NCBI RefSeq assembly: GCF_001648155.1
Contig: NZ_CP015199.1
Coordinates: forward strand, 1,808,501-1,872,500
DNA: 64,000 bases
Direction of reading: 5' to 3'
Origin: Chryseobacterium glaciei
GTDB lineage: Bacteria > Bacteroidota > Bacteroidia > Flavobacteriales > Weeksellaceae
Shown here: piece by piece, positions 48,641-57,973 of the stretch
How the letters are laid out: each line of letters opens with the position of its first letter
How positions within the stretch are numbered: the stretch's first letter is position 1
The notes under the pieces: generated by a model
Databases searched by the model: none
Seen by the model: the letters and a program-made list of their open reading frames with translations, nothing else
What the model was told of the DNA's origin: nothing
Translations under genes and position numbers: made by a program

Positions 48641-50182
48641 ATGGCAAAGCAAGAAGATGTTTTCAAGAAAGTGATTTCTCACGCTAAAGAATATGGTTTT
48701 ATTTTCCCTTCAAGTGAGATCTATGACGGTTTATCCGCTGTTTATGATTATGGACAGAACGGAGCCGAATTAAAAAATAATATCAAACAATATTGGTGGA
48801 AAGCGATGGTACAGCTTAACGAAAATATTGTGGGTATTGATTCTGCAATCCTTATGCACCCAACAACTTGGAAAGCATCTGGCCACGTAGACGCTTTCAA
48901 CGATCCATTGATTGATAATAAAGATTCTAAAAAACGTTTCAGAGCAGACGTTTTGGTGGAAGATTACTGTTTGAAAATTGAAGATAAAGAGAACAAAGAA
49001 ATTGAAAAAGCAGCAAAAAGATTCGGTGAATCTTTCGATAAAGCTCAATTTGAAGCGACAAATCCTAAAATTTTAGAATACAGAGCAAAAAGAGAAACTA
49101 TTCTTTCAAGACTGGCAAAATCATTGGAAAATGAAGATCTTGCTGATGTAAAATCTTTAATTGAAGAATTGGAAATTGCTGATCCTGACACCGGTTCTAA
49201 AAACTGGACAGAAGTAAGACAATTCAACCTAATGTTCGGAACTAAATTGGGCGCTTCTGCAGACAGCGCAATGGATCTTTATTTAAGACCTGAAACTGCT
49301 CAAGGTATTTTCGTTAATTTCCTGAATGTTCAGAAAACTTCACGTCATAGACTTCCTTTTGGTATTGCTCAAATTGGAAAAGCATTTAGAAATGAAATCG
49401 TTGCAAGACAATTCATTTTCAGAATGCGTGAATTCGAACAAATGGAAATGCAATTTTTTGTAGCTCCAGGAACTGAACTTGAATTCTACGAACAATGGAA
49501 GCAAAAACGTCTTAACTGGCACTTAGCTTTAGGTTTAGGAAATGATAATTACAGATTCCACGATCATGAGAAATTAGCGCATTATGCGAATGCTGCAGCT
49601 GATATTGAATTTAATTTCCCATTCGGATTTAAAGAATTGGAAGGTATTCACTCTAGAACGGATTTTGATTTAAAAGCGCATGAAGAATTCTCAGGAAGAA
49701 AACTTCAGTTCTTCGATCCTGAAAGAAATGAAAATTATGTTCCTTATGTTGTAGAAACTTCTGTTGGTTTAGACAGATTATTCCTTTCAATTTTCTCTCA
49801 TTGTTTAAGAGACGAAGTATTGGAAGACGGTTCAGAAAGAACAGTTTTATCATTACCACCGGCTTTAGCACCAATTAAAGCAGCAATTCTTCCATTAATG
49901 AAGAAAGATGGTTTAGCAGAATACGCAGAAAATATCTTTAACGATCTAAAATACGATTTCAACTTATTCTACGAAGAAAAAGATGCGATCGGAAAACGTT
50001 ACAGAAGACAAGATGCAGTTGGAACACCTTATTGTATCACCATCGATCACGATTCTTTGACAGACCATACGGTAACGATAAGAGACAGAGACACAATGCA
50101 GCAGGAAAGAGTTCCGGTTTCAGAACTGAGACGAATTATCGATGAGAAAACGAATTTCAGAAATTTACTTTCTAAACTATAG
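48641..50182 (+). CDS. glyS: Glycyl-tRNA synthetase, dimeric (eukaryote-like) type
   Basis: A 513-residue class II synthetase charging tRNA-Gly. Motif 1 and 2 regions are visible: YLRPETAQGIFVNFLNVQKT and FGIAQIGKAFRNEIVARQFIFRMREFEQMEMQFFV. Motif 3 appears as YVVETSVGLDRLFLSI, and the anticodon-binding domain follows LPPALAPIKAAILPL. The single-chain type is normal for Bacteroidota, in contrast to the alpha/beta form of E. coli. A terminator follows directly. Confidence 0.97.
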   Translation: MAKQEDVFKKVISHAKEYGFIFPSSEIYDGLSAVYDYGQNGAELKNNIKQYWWKAMVQLNENIVGIDSAILMHPTTWKASGHVDAFNDPLIDNKDSKKRFRADVLVEDYCLKIEDKENKEIEKAAKRFGESFDKAQFEATNPKILEYRAKRETILSRLAKSLENEDLADVKSLIEELEIADPDTGSKNWTEVRQFNLMFGTKLGASADSAMDLYLRPETAQGIFVNFLNVQKTSRHRLPFGIAQIGKAFRNEIVARQFIFRMREFEQMEMQFFVAPGTELEFYEQWKQKRLNWHLALGLGNDNYRFHDHEKLAHYANAAADIEFNFPFGFKELEGIHSRTDFDLKAHEEFSGRKLQFFDPERNENYVPYVVETSVGLDRLFLSIFSHCLRDEVLEDGSERTVLSLPPALAPIKAAILPLMKKDGLAEYAENIFNDLKYDFNLFYEEKDAIGKRYRRQDAVGTPYCITIDHDSLTDHTVTIRDRDTMQQERVPVSELRRIIDEKTNFRNLLSKL

Positions 50183-50185
50183 ATC

Positions 50186-50214
50186 AAAAGCCTTGAGAAA
50201 TCAGGGCTTTTTTT
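50186..50214 (+). terminator. Rho-independent terminator
   Basis: AAAGCCTTGA pairs with TCAGGGCTTT (one G-T pair) around GAAA, followed by a T run. It ends glyS. Confidence 0.85.
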
Positions 50215-50290
50215 ATTTCATACCACATTCATTAATTATCTCGTAGAATTTATTATTTTAGCGAACTTTTTAACACTCTAAATAATAACT

Positions 50291-51109
50291 ATGAAAAAAT
50301 TAATTATTTCGTCTTTGGCATTGTTTGCCCTGTCCAACTGTACCTCATCGGATGATACGGTAGAAGAAATCCAGCCAGTTGATCCAACAACCATCCTTCC
50401 AACAAAATTTACCGAAATTACTCAGGATAACCAGACTTATGTGGTTACTTTTAAATATGACGGAACAAAATTAGTAGAATCAAACGATGTTGGTACCAAC
50501 GAAAAAACAGTGTATACTTACAATGGAGATAATATCGTAAAAACTCAGGATTTTGAGGGTACTGCGATAGTTTACACAAGAGAATTCACTTATACCAACG
50601 GAAGAGTTACTGCTGAAAAAATCACCAACAAACATTCAGGAGGAACGTTAGTTTATACAAAAAACTTCGAGTATTTGAGTGATAATCATGTGAAATACAA
50701 TGAATATTCATCATCTACCTATAATCCCGGAACAGGAGTGCATACCAATATAAAATCGACTTTGTATGATGTTTATATCTCCAATAATAGTAATCTTATT
50801 ACTGCAACATCTACGTATGAAGGGCAGACAAGAACTTATAACTATTCTTATGACGGGCAAAATAATCCAATGAAGAATGTAAAAGGATTTTTAAAAATAA
50901 ATTTTCTATTATCTCCTGAAGGCGACGTTGCCAGCAACAATCTTTTAACAATGAACAGCACTTATACTGGCCCAACCAACGGACAATCAAGCTCTTCATC
51001 TGTGCATACTTATAATAATAACAATTTCCCTACAAAAACTGTTACTACTTATACAAGCACGCTATTTCCTACAAATGCTCACACATTTCTTACTGAATAT
51101 AATAAGTAA
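50291..51109 (+). CDS. Lipoprotein of unknown function with beta repeats
   Basis: A 272-residue lipoprotein (lipobox ALSNC). The mature part is full of short beta repeats, for example KYDGTKLVESNDVGTNEKTV and YTYNGDNIVKTQDF, and SYDGQNNPMKNV, resembling the tandem strands of DUF4595/RHS-like Bacteroidota surface lipoproteins. Ser/Thr/Asn/Tyr are abundant. The role is unknown. It stands alone between terminators. Confidence 0.75.
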   Translation: MKKLIISSLALFALSNCTSSDDTVEEIQPVDPTTILPTKFTEITQDNQTYVVTFKYDGTKLVESNDVGTNEKTVYTYNGDNIVKTQDFEGTAIVYTREFTYTNGRVTAEKITNKHSGGTLVYTKNFEYLSDNHVKYNEYSSSTYNPGTGVHTNIKSTLYDVYISNNSNLITATSTYEGQTRTYNYSYDGQNNPMKNVKGFLKINFLLSPEGDVASNNLLTMNSTYTGPTNGQSSSSSVHTYNNNNFPTKTVTTYTSTLFPTNAHTFLTEYNK

Positions 51110-51130
51110 TCTTTTACTTTTTTAAAATAC

Positions 51131-51156
51131 AGCCTTGATTTTTTCAAGGCTTTTTA
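51131..51156 (+). terminator. Rho-independent terminator
   Basis: AGCCTTGA and TCAAGGCT pair around a TTTTT loop and a T run follows. It ends the lipoprotein gene. Confidence 0.85.
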
Positions 51157-51184
51157 TTTTTCTTCAACTTTACACTTAAATTAT

Positions 51185-51192
51185 TACTTTTG
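51185..51192 (+). promoter_or_regulatory. Predicted -7 box
   Basis: TACTTTTG matches TAnnTTTG and lies 17 nt before the ATG at 51210. Confidence 0.5.
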
Positions 51193-51209
51193 GAATTCAA
51201 ATTTCAACC

Positions 51210-52739
51210 ATGAAAAAAATAACGTTATTAATGTTTGGCCTTATCCAGACATTTTCATATTCTCAAACACAGGATTTAGCCTCTTTAGCTTCAGGAAAAA
51301 ATATCGGAATGAATGCCTTGTTTGATACAAAAGACAATCTCTATGGCTATGTTTCTCTCTATTCCTACGGAAATACAGATAAAAAAATACAAAAGTTTGA
51401 ATATGTAATTTTAGATAAAAACCTTAATCCTGTTGCTAATAAAGAATTTGAAGCAGGCCCTCTTGTTTCTAATTATTACGGATATGTAGATTTTAAGGGT
51501 CAGATTATTCTTCGTCCTTCAGATTTCCATTATTTACAGGCTTTTGCAAAAGATGTGACGGCTCCTGTCTCGATGGTCATTGATCCTAAAACAAATACTG
51601 TAAAGCCAAAAGTTTATTACGATTATCAGGAAGATGGCAAATTTAAGGAAATCACTCAGCCTAAAAGCTTCAAGGAGGAAAGAAAAGAGAACCGTGCGGA
51701 GAAAAAAGAAAAAGGCTACAATTACGTTTCTGCCGTTGGCGAAATTAAAGAAGGAGGTTATCTTGCCACTGAATACAATGATTATGGTAAATATATCAAC
51801 AAAAACAGTCTGATTAAATTTGATGAAAATAAAAAAGAAATCTGGAGATACAGCTACAATACGAATGGTGATAAAAAAGTATTCTCTGATCTTACCGTTC
51901 TTGAAAGAGATGAAAATCGCCTGTACGGAATTCTAAGAAAAGTAAATGATGACGATAAAACGTTCTCCCTTTTAGTAATTGATATGAAAACAGGTAAAGA
52001 GCTTTCCAATAAGCCTATTACGGGACTTTCACCGGACACTATTTATAATATTGATATTCTAAATTCCGGTACCGGAAGCATTGACAATGACAAAACTTTT
52101 GATGATAAAATTGTTTTATTAGGAAGAAACTATGTTCCGAGAGACGACAGAGGTTTTGCAAGATTAATGGTTGATAAAAACAATTATAATGTAGATCTCA
52201 AAACATTAAGCTACAAACCGGATCTGTCCAATCATATTCCGAAGCTGAGTGCAGACGGAGGGGTAGAAAACGGATATTATCTGCAGACAAAGGATGTGTA
52301 TTTCATGAGCGACGGAAGCGTGGGGATTCTTTCTGAAAAGTTTAAACCTGCAGGACAATACAATGCGCCTAAAACCACGGATTTAGTATATATAAATACA
52401 GATAAAGACTTCAAAGTAAAAGAGGTTCAGGTTTTTGAAAAAGAAAAATCAAAGTGGGTAAATAGCGATTATCTTTTTTCTCAATATTTAAATGACGGTA
52501 AAGATGTTGTGTTTTTCTTCCGGGATTATCAGAAAGATCAGGTAACGAAAGAGAAAAAATGGAATCTTTTCATTAATACAATTATTGATGGGAAATTCAA
52601 ACAGGAAGTCGTTCCTATTTCAGAGAAAGACAATTACAGTGTAACACCATATGTTGCAAAAGAAGGCTATATTTTACTTCGAGAATATAATGAAAAGGAA
52701 AAATTCAATAAAATTCGTTTAGAAAGATTAAATTATTAA
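51210..52739 (+). CDS. Secreted beta-rich protein, 509 aa, unknown function
   Basis: A signal peptide (MKKITLLMFGLIQTFSYSQ) is followed by a mature region without recognised catalytic motif. It contains many short beta stretches with propeller-like spacing (GYVSLYSYGNTDKKIQKFEY, EIWRYSYNTNGDKKVFSDL, IVLLGRNYVPRDDRGFARL), so a beta-propeller is my best structural guess. A Lys/Glu-rich segment KEERKENRAEKKEKGY is near residue 155. It ends at a terminator that overlaps the end of the convergent M48 gene. Confidence 0.7.
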   Translation: MKKITLLMFGLIQTFSYSQTQDLASLASGKNIGMNALFDTKDNLYGYVSLYSYGNTDKKIQKFEYVILDKNLNPVANKEFEAGPLVSNYYGYVDFKGQIILRPSDFHYLQAFAKDVTAPVSMVIDPKTNTVKPKVYYDYQEDGKFKEITQPKSFKEERKENRAEKKEKGYNYVSAVGEIKEGGYLATEYNDYGKYINKNSLIKFDENKKEIWRYSYNTNGDKKVFSDLTVLERDENRLYGILRKVNDDDKTFSLLVIDMKTGKELSNKPITGLSPDTIYNIDILNSGTGSIDNDKTFDDKIVLLGRNYVPRDDRGFARLMVDKNNYNVDLKTLSYKPDLSNHIPKLSADGGVENGYYLQTKDVYFMSDGSVGILSEKFKPAGQYNAPKTTDLVYINTDKDFKVKEVQVFEKEKSKWVNSDYLFSQYLNDGKDVVFFFRDYQKDQVTKEKKWNLFINTIIDGKFKQEVVPISEKDNYSVTPYVAKEGYILLREYNEKEKFNKIRLERLNY

Positions 52740-52747
52740 GATAAATA

Positions 52748-52774
52748 AGAATCCTGGCTGACTGTCAGGATTCT
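52748..52774. terminator. Bidirectional terminator overlapping a stop codon
   Basis: AAGAATCCTG and CAGGATTCTT pair around GCTGACTGT. The right arm covers the stop codon and last codons of the minus-strand M48 protease gene (stop at 52765). Confidence 0.85.
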
Positions 52775-54063
52775 TTATTTTGATAATAATCGGCGATATT
52801 TTTTATTTCATCCAGACTCAGATTCCACATAAAATTCAAAAACTGCTGATAACTTTCACTCTGGTTTTTGGGGTCTACCCTATCCAGATATCGGTTTAAG
52901 TTATAATTTTTCCGAGCTTCATAAATTTTAGCGAAACATTTTCCGAGCCATTTTTTATAATATTCCTCTTCTTCTCCATCCTGTAAAAACTGAAGACTTG
53001 AATAAATTCCAACCCCATAATCTTCCGAATAATAAAAATTGGGCAATGTTTCCATTCTTGCTATTTTTTCCAGAACAGCGTAAGATTCCGAAGGTTTTCC
53101 ATCTGCATTTTCAACCTTCAGTTCCGGAAATATTTTTTTAAGCCTATCAATTCTTAAGACAATTTCTGGATGTGATTTCAACGAATCTTTATTCAGTTTT
53201 TCTTTAAAATTATTATAATTATAAAGTGAAAAATCTTCTTTTTTCAGCCACTTCTCTTTAAATTCCTGCTTGGGAAGACCAAAATATTTTTTATAGGTTT
53301 CTACTTTTAATACTCTTGGCGAAATCGTATCAAAATCTTCCAGTCTTTTTAATGCATTAACAAATTCGGTTTTCTTAAAATCACTATTTTTAAAAATAAC
53401 ATAGCCTAAAGAATCGGCCTGCATTTCCTGCTTTCTATTTTCAACACCTTTCCTATAAATTCGGTTTTTCAGTACATCAAAAGCCCTTTGATTACGGTTT
53501 TCTTTGGTTGATTTAATATTCTGAACCACCGCCTTATCCATTTGATCCTGATCAATCATATTCAGAAAAACCTTCAGCGTGTGTTCCGAAATTTTGTGTC
53601 CCAGCTCATGGGAAATCACCGCCGCCAGCTGATCATCATTATTTAGCCAACTGAAAAGCCCCATATTGATCACAAAGGTTCCGTCTGCAAAGCAATAAGC
53701 ATTTGGCGTGTTGTCTCTGGCAATAAGAATTTTTAAATTTTGAGGAATTTGAGGGTTATTTTTTCTTAATCTTTCTATCAGGCTTTTTACTTTAGAATCA
53801 AATTCAGCGTTAAAAACAAAGCTTTTTTCCTTTACCTTTTTTTCAAACTCTTTGGAGAATTCTTTATAGATTTTTGATAATTCGGATCCCTTTTTTCCCG
53901 GAAAATCAGATTTGCTTTTTTTGCTTAGATTTTCAATATCTGAAGAAAAATTTCTGAGAAAATCTTTTCTTTTTGCATAATCTGCGGTATCCATAGGTTT
54001 ATATACCTGTCCGAAAGTCACTATGAAAAAATAGAAAAATAAAAAGGAAATTAGTTTTTTCAT
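52765..54063 (-). CDS. Secreted M48 family metalloprotease
   Basis: A 432-residue protein from Met at 54063 (MKKLISFLFFYFFIVTFGQ, a signal peptide; the ATG at 54099 would add an implausible N-terminal stretch). The zinc motif is AAVISHELGHKISEHTL (HExxH), with FADGTFVINMGLFSW preceding it as in M48 proteins and the third ligand in EMQADSLGY. A long helical C-terminal part (about 270-430) has no recognised fold. M48 proteases of this form act on misfolded envelope proteins or as surface peptidases. A TATTTTTG box lies at 54086-54093. Confidence 0.88.
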   Translation of the reverse strand: MKKLISFLFFYFFIVTFGQVYKPMDTADYAKRKDFLRNFSSDIENLSKKSKSDFPGKKGSELSKIYKEFSKEFEKKVKEKSFVFNAEFDSKVKSLIERLRKNNPQIPQNLKILIARDNTPNAYCFADGTFVINMGLFSWLNNDDQLAAVISHELGHKISEHTLKVFLNMIDQDQMDKAVVQNIKSTKENRNQRAFDVLKNRIYRKGVENRKQEMQADSLGYVIFKNSDFKKTEFVNALKRLEDFDTISPRVLKVETYKKYFGLPKQEFKEKWLKKEDFSLYNYNNFKEKLNKDSLKSHPEIVLRIDRLKKIFPELKVENADGKPSESYAVLEKIARMETLPNFYYSEDYGVGIYSSLQFLQDGEEEEYYKKWLGKCFAKIYEARKNYNLNRYLDRVDPKNQSESYQQFLNFMWNLSLDEIKNIADYYQNKES

Positions 54064-54125
54064 CATATTTTGCATCAAATAATCACAAAAATAAATCATT
54101 CCGTTTCATATTTTCAAATTTATTT

Positions 54126-54133
54126 TAAATTTG
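54126..54133 (+). promoter_or_regulatory. Predicted -7 box of the serine hydrolase gene
   Basis: TAAATTTG, 16 nt before the ATG at 54150. It is divergent from the M48 promoter box at 54086-54093. Confidence 0.5.
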
Positions 54134-54149
54134 TTGAAGACCAACTCAC

Positions 54150-55289
54150 ATGAAAGCACTAAAATACATCATTGGCGGAACAGCCCTTACAGTAGCAGCA
54201 GCCTATATTTTCGGATATGATTACTTATTCAGCGGGATTTCCAAAACGTATCTGAAAGGAAAAACGAGTGCTAATATTGATGATGGGAAACTTTTTCCGA
54301 GATATCTTATTGCAACGGAAGAGCCCAAACTTTGGGAGGAAGATCCGGAATACAATAAAGAAGAGCTACCGGAAAATATAGTTGAAAATTTAAAACATTC
54401 TCACACCGCTGCTTTTGTTGTCATTAAAAACGGGAAAATTCTTCATGAGCAGTATTGGGACGGTTATAATCAGCTTTCAAAAACCAATTCTTTTTCGATG
54501 GCTAAAGCTGTGACGGTGATGCTTTTGGGGAAAGCTTTAGAAGAAGGTAAAATTGAAAATATTGATGCTCAATTTTCTGATTTTTATGATGAATTTAAAA
54601 CTAAAGAATTCGGAAATAACGTAACGATTAAAAATCTTGCTCAAATGGAGGCAGGACTTGATTGGGATGAAGATTATGCTAATCCTTTTCGCCCCAATGC
54701 TAAAGCCTACTATGGAAGAAGCCTTGCCAAAGCGGTTTTTTCAAGAAAATTTAAAGAAGAACCGGGGCAACGATATGAATATCAAAGTGGTTCAACACAA
54801 TTGCTAGGTTTTGCAGTGAGAAAAGCTATTAATCAGTCTTTAGCCAGTTATTTATCTGAGAAATTCTGGATTCCGCTCGGAATGGAACAAAATGCAGAAT
54901 GGAGCGTTGACGACAATGGAATGGAAAAAACCTATTGCTGTATTCATTCCAATGCTAGAGATTATGCAAAATTGGGACAATTATTTTTGGATGACGGAAA
55001 AGTTGGGGATGTTCAATTATTAAATTTAGATTTTATTAATTTAATGAGAACTCCGACTCAAAAATCTAAAGAAATATACGGAATGGGACTTTGGATCAAT
55101 TATGACAATCCTATTAAACATTATTATTTCTTAGGACTTCAAGGCCAATATATTATTATGGTTCCTGAACATAATATGGTGATTGTAAGAACGGGAAGCT
55201 ACAGCAATAATCCGAAAAATGACAGAGGAAGACCGGATCAGGCTAAATTTCTGGTGAATGAAACGGTGAAATTATTTCAGACAACATAA
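54150..55289 (+). CDS. Class C beta-lactamase-like serine hydrolase
   Basis: A 379-residue protein with an N-terminal hydrophobic anchor (about 5-25, ALTVAAAYIFGYDYLF). The SxxK nucleophile is in NSFSMAKAVTVML (about residue 122), the second motif is YQSGSTQ (YxS instead of YxN), and a later GLQGQYIIMVPE holds the third strand. Such proteins include beta-lactamases, D-aminopeptidases and esterases (EstB type). The YxS variant and large insertions make resistance to beta-lactams unlikely and an esterase or peptidase more likely. Isolated gene. Confidence 0.85.
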   Translation: MKALKYIIGGTALTVAAAYIFGYDYLFSGISKTYLKGKTSANIDDGKLFPRYLIATEEPKLWEEDPEYNKEELPENIVENLKHSHTAAFVVIKNGKILHEQYWDGYNQLSKTNSFSMAKAVTVMLLGKALEEGKIENIDAQFSDFYDEFKTKEFGNNVTIKNLAQMEAGLDWDEDYANPFRPNAKAYYGRSLAKAVFSRKFKEEPGQRYEYQSGSTQLLGFAVRKAINQSLASYLSEKFWIPLGMEQNAEWSVDDNGMEKTYCCIHSNARDYAKLGQLFLDDGKVGDVQLLNLDFINLMRTPTQKSKEIYGMGLWINYDNPIKHYYFLGLQGQYIIMVPEHNMVIVRTGSYSNNPKNDRGRPDQAKFLVNETVKLFQTT

Positions 55290-55313
55290 ATTCACCCCTT
55301 TTAAACTAAAACT

Positions 55314-56585
55314 TTAGTGGAAACGGAAATTAGCTTCCGTCAAAGTATTATTTTTTAAGAAAGCTTCGTATTCCGGGGATAATTGCGCGCGCCCAAAAGT
55401 ATTTTCGCCGCTCATACTTCCTAAACGAACTTTATCTTTTCCGTATTTTTTATTCATTGCGTCCATTGCTTTCATGACTGGTAGATGTTGATTTTGAGTA
55501 TCTTCTTCGAAAAGGCTGATCAATCTTTGATCCTCAGGAACAAAATCATTAACGATAACTCCGGCTTTTTTATAATGAAAACCTTCTTTAAAAATCGCTT
55601 CGAAAAGTTCATTCACAACCCGACCGATAATAATGGAAGAATTAGTAGGATTCGGAAGAACTTTGGTCATTGCATTTCTGTATTCCGGCAAATCTTTTCT
55701 GAAACGATTGGTCTGAACGAAAACGGTAACCATTTTACAGCAGGTATTTTGTTTTCGCAATCTTTCAGAGCAATACATTCCGAAAGTTTCTACGCGTTCC
55801 CGTACCTCATCTTTTTTCATCAGCATTTCCATGAAGCTTCTGGTAACGGCGATTGATTTTTTCGGAGAAGGAGAATCCAGTTCAAGCTGGCGAATTCCTT
55901 TTAGCTCGTTGATCATTCTTACGCCATGAATTCCCATCACTTTTCGAACCCACATTTCAGGCTTTTGAAGTAAGTCCCATGCTTTATAAACTCCGCTGTC
56001 ATTCATTTTTGCGGTAAGTTTTCGTCCGATTCCCCAAACATCTCCGATGTTTAGCCACCTTAGAGCTTTTTCAATTTTTTCTGGAGTATCCATAATATAA
56101 ACGCCATTAAATTTCTCGGGAAAATCTTTTACAATTCTATTCGCAACTTTACACAAGGTTTTAGTGGGAGCAATCCCGATACTTACAGGAATGCTGGTTT
56201 CTTTTTGAATTTTATTTCTAATTTCCAGACAATAATCGTAAAGATTAATGTATTTAAAACCTGTCAGATCTAAAAACAACTCATCTATACTATAAGTTTC
56301 ATATTCTAAAACATACGATCTAGCAATCTCAATAACCTGTTGACTTTTAAAATTATATAATTCAAATTTTGCGGAAAAACTTTTAACATCGTATTTCCTA
56401 AAAAGCTCTTTATATTTAAATGCAGGAGCAGCCATCGGAATTCCCAAGTCTTTCGCTTCTTTACTTCGAGACACAACACATCCGTCGTTGTTGGAAAGCA
56501 CCACAACGGGCTTGTTTTCGAGCGAAGAATCTAGCGTTCTTTCACAGGAAACAAAGAAATTATTGCAATCTACTAAAGCGTACAT
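55314..56585 (-). CDS. Y-family translesion DNA polymerase (UmuC-like)
   Basis: A 423-residue translesion polymerase. The palm motifs are ALVDCNNFFVSCERTL (first catalytic Asp), NDGCVVSRSKEAK and YSIDELFLDLTG (Asp-Glu). VWGIGRKLTAKMND contains the helix-hairpin-helix, and the C-terminal extension with KYGKDKVRLGSM and FGRAQLSP resembles DUF4113. The UmuC architecture is complete. I see no umuD gene adjacent: the neighbour downstream is the serine hydrolase and upstream is an A+T-rich gap. The gene may use a separate UmuD or act without one. Regulation by a LexA-type site is not evident. Confidence 0.9.
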   Translation of the reverse strand: MYALVDCNNFFVSCERTLDSSLENKPVVVLSNNDGCVVSRSKEAKDLGIPMAAPAFKYKELFRKYDVKSFSAKFELYNFKSQQVIEIARSYVLEYETYSIDELFLDLTGFKYINLYDYCLEIRNKIQKETSIPVSIGIAPTKTLCKVANRIVKDFPEKFNGVYIMDTPEKIEKALRWLNIGDVWGIGRKLTAKMNDSGVYKAWDLLQKPEMWVRKVMGIHGVRMINELKGIRQLELDSPSPKKSIAVTRSFMEMLMKKDEVRERVETFGMYCSERLRKQNTCCKMVTVFVQTNRFRKDLPEYRNAMTKVLPNPTNSSIIIGRVVNELFEAIFKEGFHYKKAGVIVNDFVPEDQRLISLFEEDTQNQHLPVMKAMDAMNKKYGKDKVRLGSMSGENTFGRAQLSPEYEAFLKNNTLTEANFRFH

Positions 56586-56707
56586 GACTTAATAATGAAA
56601 ATTTGAATACACAAAATTATAACTTTTAAAATGGAATATTATGTTTAATTGAGACTTTAACATAATACTCAATACATTGATAAATAGTAAATTAATTAAT
56701 TTAAAAT

Positions 56708-56742
56708 ACGTCAAGTTTTGTCGCATCTCTTATCTATACACC
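56708..56742 (+). promoter_or_regulatory. Shared upstream element, copy A
   Basis: ACGTCAAGTTTTGTCG (56708-56723), then 14 nt after its TTTTG the sequence TATACACC at the place of the -7 box, a weak match. It lies about 120 nt before the lipoprotein gene at 56865. Four further copies occur at 57913, 58505, 60016 and 60362. I see no coding frame between 56586 and 56864. Confidence 0.65.
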
Positions 56743-56864
56743 TATTACAGCAAATGTAAAATTTTAAGATTATCAATAATTTATTTAAAAAATAATCACA
56801 AAATATCACCATTTAATGAAAAATATACTAATTTTAAACTCGTTAAACAAAATCAAAAATAATT

Positions 56865-57248
56865 ATGAAAAAACAAATTTTATCGTTGGTACTATGCGGA
56901 TTTTGCATACTTTCCTGTTCAACTGAGAATATGGCAGTGAACAATGTTGAAAGTATGAAGTCTGATGAAATGGTACACTTCGACAAAGCCATGAAAAGTC
57001 TTATGAACCCAGAAAACCTTTCTACTCCGGAAGAGAAAGCTAAAAATGGGAATTCTACAGAGCTTAATGACAGAAGTAAAGAGATCCTTTATTTAGCTTC
57101 AAAAAAATTAATCTCCGCCAACGGGATTTCCGAACAGGAACTAGCTTCCAGAACTTCCAACAGCAAAGAACAAGCAATTTCGTTAGCCCAAAAGATATAC
57201 TTCGAAAAGTATAATGAGATTCAGAAAAAAATTAAATCTGAAAATTAA
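56865..57248 (+). CDS. Small lipoprotein, 127 aa
   Basis: A lipoprotein with signal MKKQILSLVLCGFCILSC and lipobox ILSC. The mature part is acidic and predicted helical: FDKAMKSLMNPENLST, ELNDRSKEILYLASKKL and KEQAISLAQKIYFEKYNE. I do not recognise a family. Upstream is the first copy of the shared palindromic element; downstream, after 71 nt, the secreted protein gene 57320 follows in the same direction. Predicted location: outer or inner membrane, periplasmic face. Confidence 0.7.
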   Translation: MKKQILSLVLCGFCILSCSTENMAVNNVESMKSDEMVHFDKAMKSLMNPENLSTPEEKAKNGNSTELNDRSKEILYLASKKLISANGISEQELASRTSNSKEQAISLAQKIYFEKYNEIQKKIKSEN

Positions 57249-57319
57249 TTTATCAATCACATCAAGCGTTTTACATTAATTCAGAAGGTAAAACATCAAT
57301 AATTATTAAATTTATTTAT

Positions 57320-57826
57320 ATGAAAAAACTAATATATCTTATTGCATTATTCTTAGGTTTTACAAGTTTTGCGCAGGGTACTTTGCATATTTACAACTAC
57401 TCCAGTTATGATATTGAAGGCAGATTATTTGCTAATTCTCTTACGAACTGTACTCCGGAAGTATTTACTTTTTATAAAGTTCCGGCAGGAACCTTGGTAG
57501 ACATAAAATCATTTAATCTTAGTAACTTAGCCAATCCACCAATCAATTCATGGGCAGTTCGAACGTCCACTCCTGTAATGAATATACCCGTACCTTCGGG
57601 TTTATTAATAACTATGGGCAATCTTGCACGTTGGCATTTTTACTGGTTTAGAACCAAAGTTGCAGGAACTTCACTCGATACCGGTGATCCTGCTTTTAAT
57701 ATGGGAGACCAACATTTTTGTGGCGACACAACTTCTCAGGATTACATACACGGCGTAGTTACAGAAGCTAAATGGTATTACGACTCCATAACAAATGAAA
57801 CGACCCTCATTGTCAAAGATATTTAA
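57320..57826 (+). CDS. Secreted protein, 168 aa, unknown function
   Basis: The signal peptide is MKKLIYLIALFLGFTSFAQ. The mature domain looks like a compact beta-sandwich: GTLHIYNYSSYDIEGRLFA, VFTFYKVPAGTLVDIKSF and AKWYYDSITNETTLIVKDI. Cys residues at about 42 and 140 might form a disulfide. I do not recognise a family. It is probably transcribed together with the upstream lipoprotein, as no copy of the shared element precedes it directly, and a terminator follows. Confidence 0.7.
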   Translation: MKKLIYLIALFLGFTSFAQGTLHIYNYSSYDIEGRLFANSLTNCTPEVFTFYKVPAGTLVDIKSFNLSNLANPPINSWAVRTSTPVMNIPVPSGLLITMGNLARWHFYWFRTKVAGTSLDTGDPAFNMGDQHFCGDTTSQDYIHGVVTEAKWYYDSITNETTLIVKDI

Positions 57827-57840
57827 TATCACTTTATACA

Positions 57841-57876
57841 AAAAAAGGTTACTCGGTTGAGTAGCCTTTTTCTTTT
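57841..57876 (+). terminator. Rho-independent terminator
   Basis: AAAGGTTACTC and GAGTAGCCTTT pair (one T-G pair) around GGTT, followed by a T run. It separates the first two genes of the cluster from the M15 peptidase. Confidence 0.85.
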
Positions 57877-57912
57877 TAATACCAATTCAATGAAATAATA
57901 TTTATAAAAAAC

Positions 57913-57947
57913 ACGTCAAGTTTTGTCGTACCTCAAGCCTACTTTTG
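57913..57947 (+). promoter_or_regulatory. Shared upstream element, copy B
   Basis: ACGTCAAGTTTTGTCG (57913-57928), then TACTTTTG (57940-57947), 14 nt after TTTTG. The -7 box ends 26 nt before the M15 peptidase ATG. The palindrome is CGTCAA-GTT-TTGTCG, with inverted arms matching at five of six positions. Confidence 0.75.
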
Positions 57948-57973
57948 TTTTTCAAAACCACAAAATTTAAATT

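Noticed and set aside
54150..55289. Beta-lactam resistance gene
   Set aside because: SxxK is present but the second motif is YQS and the context is isolated; such proteins are mostly esterases or peptidases.
56677..56862. 61-codon frame before the small lipoprotein gene
   Set aside because: It overlaps copy A of the shared promoter element and is extremely A+T rich without conserved features.
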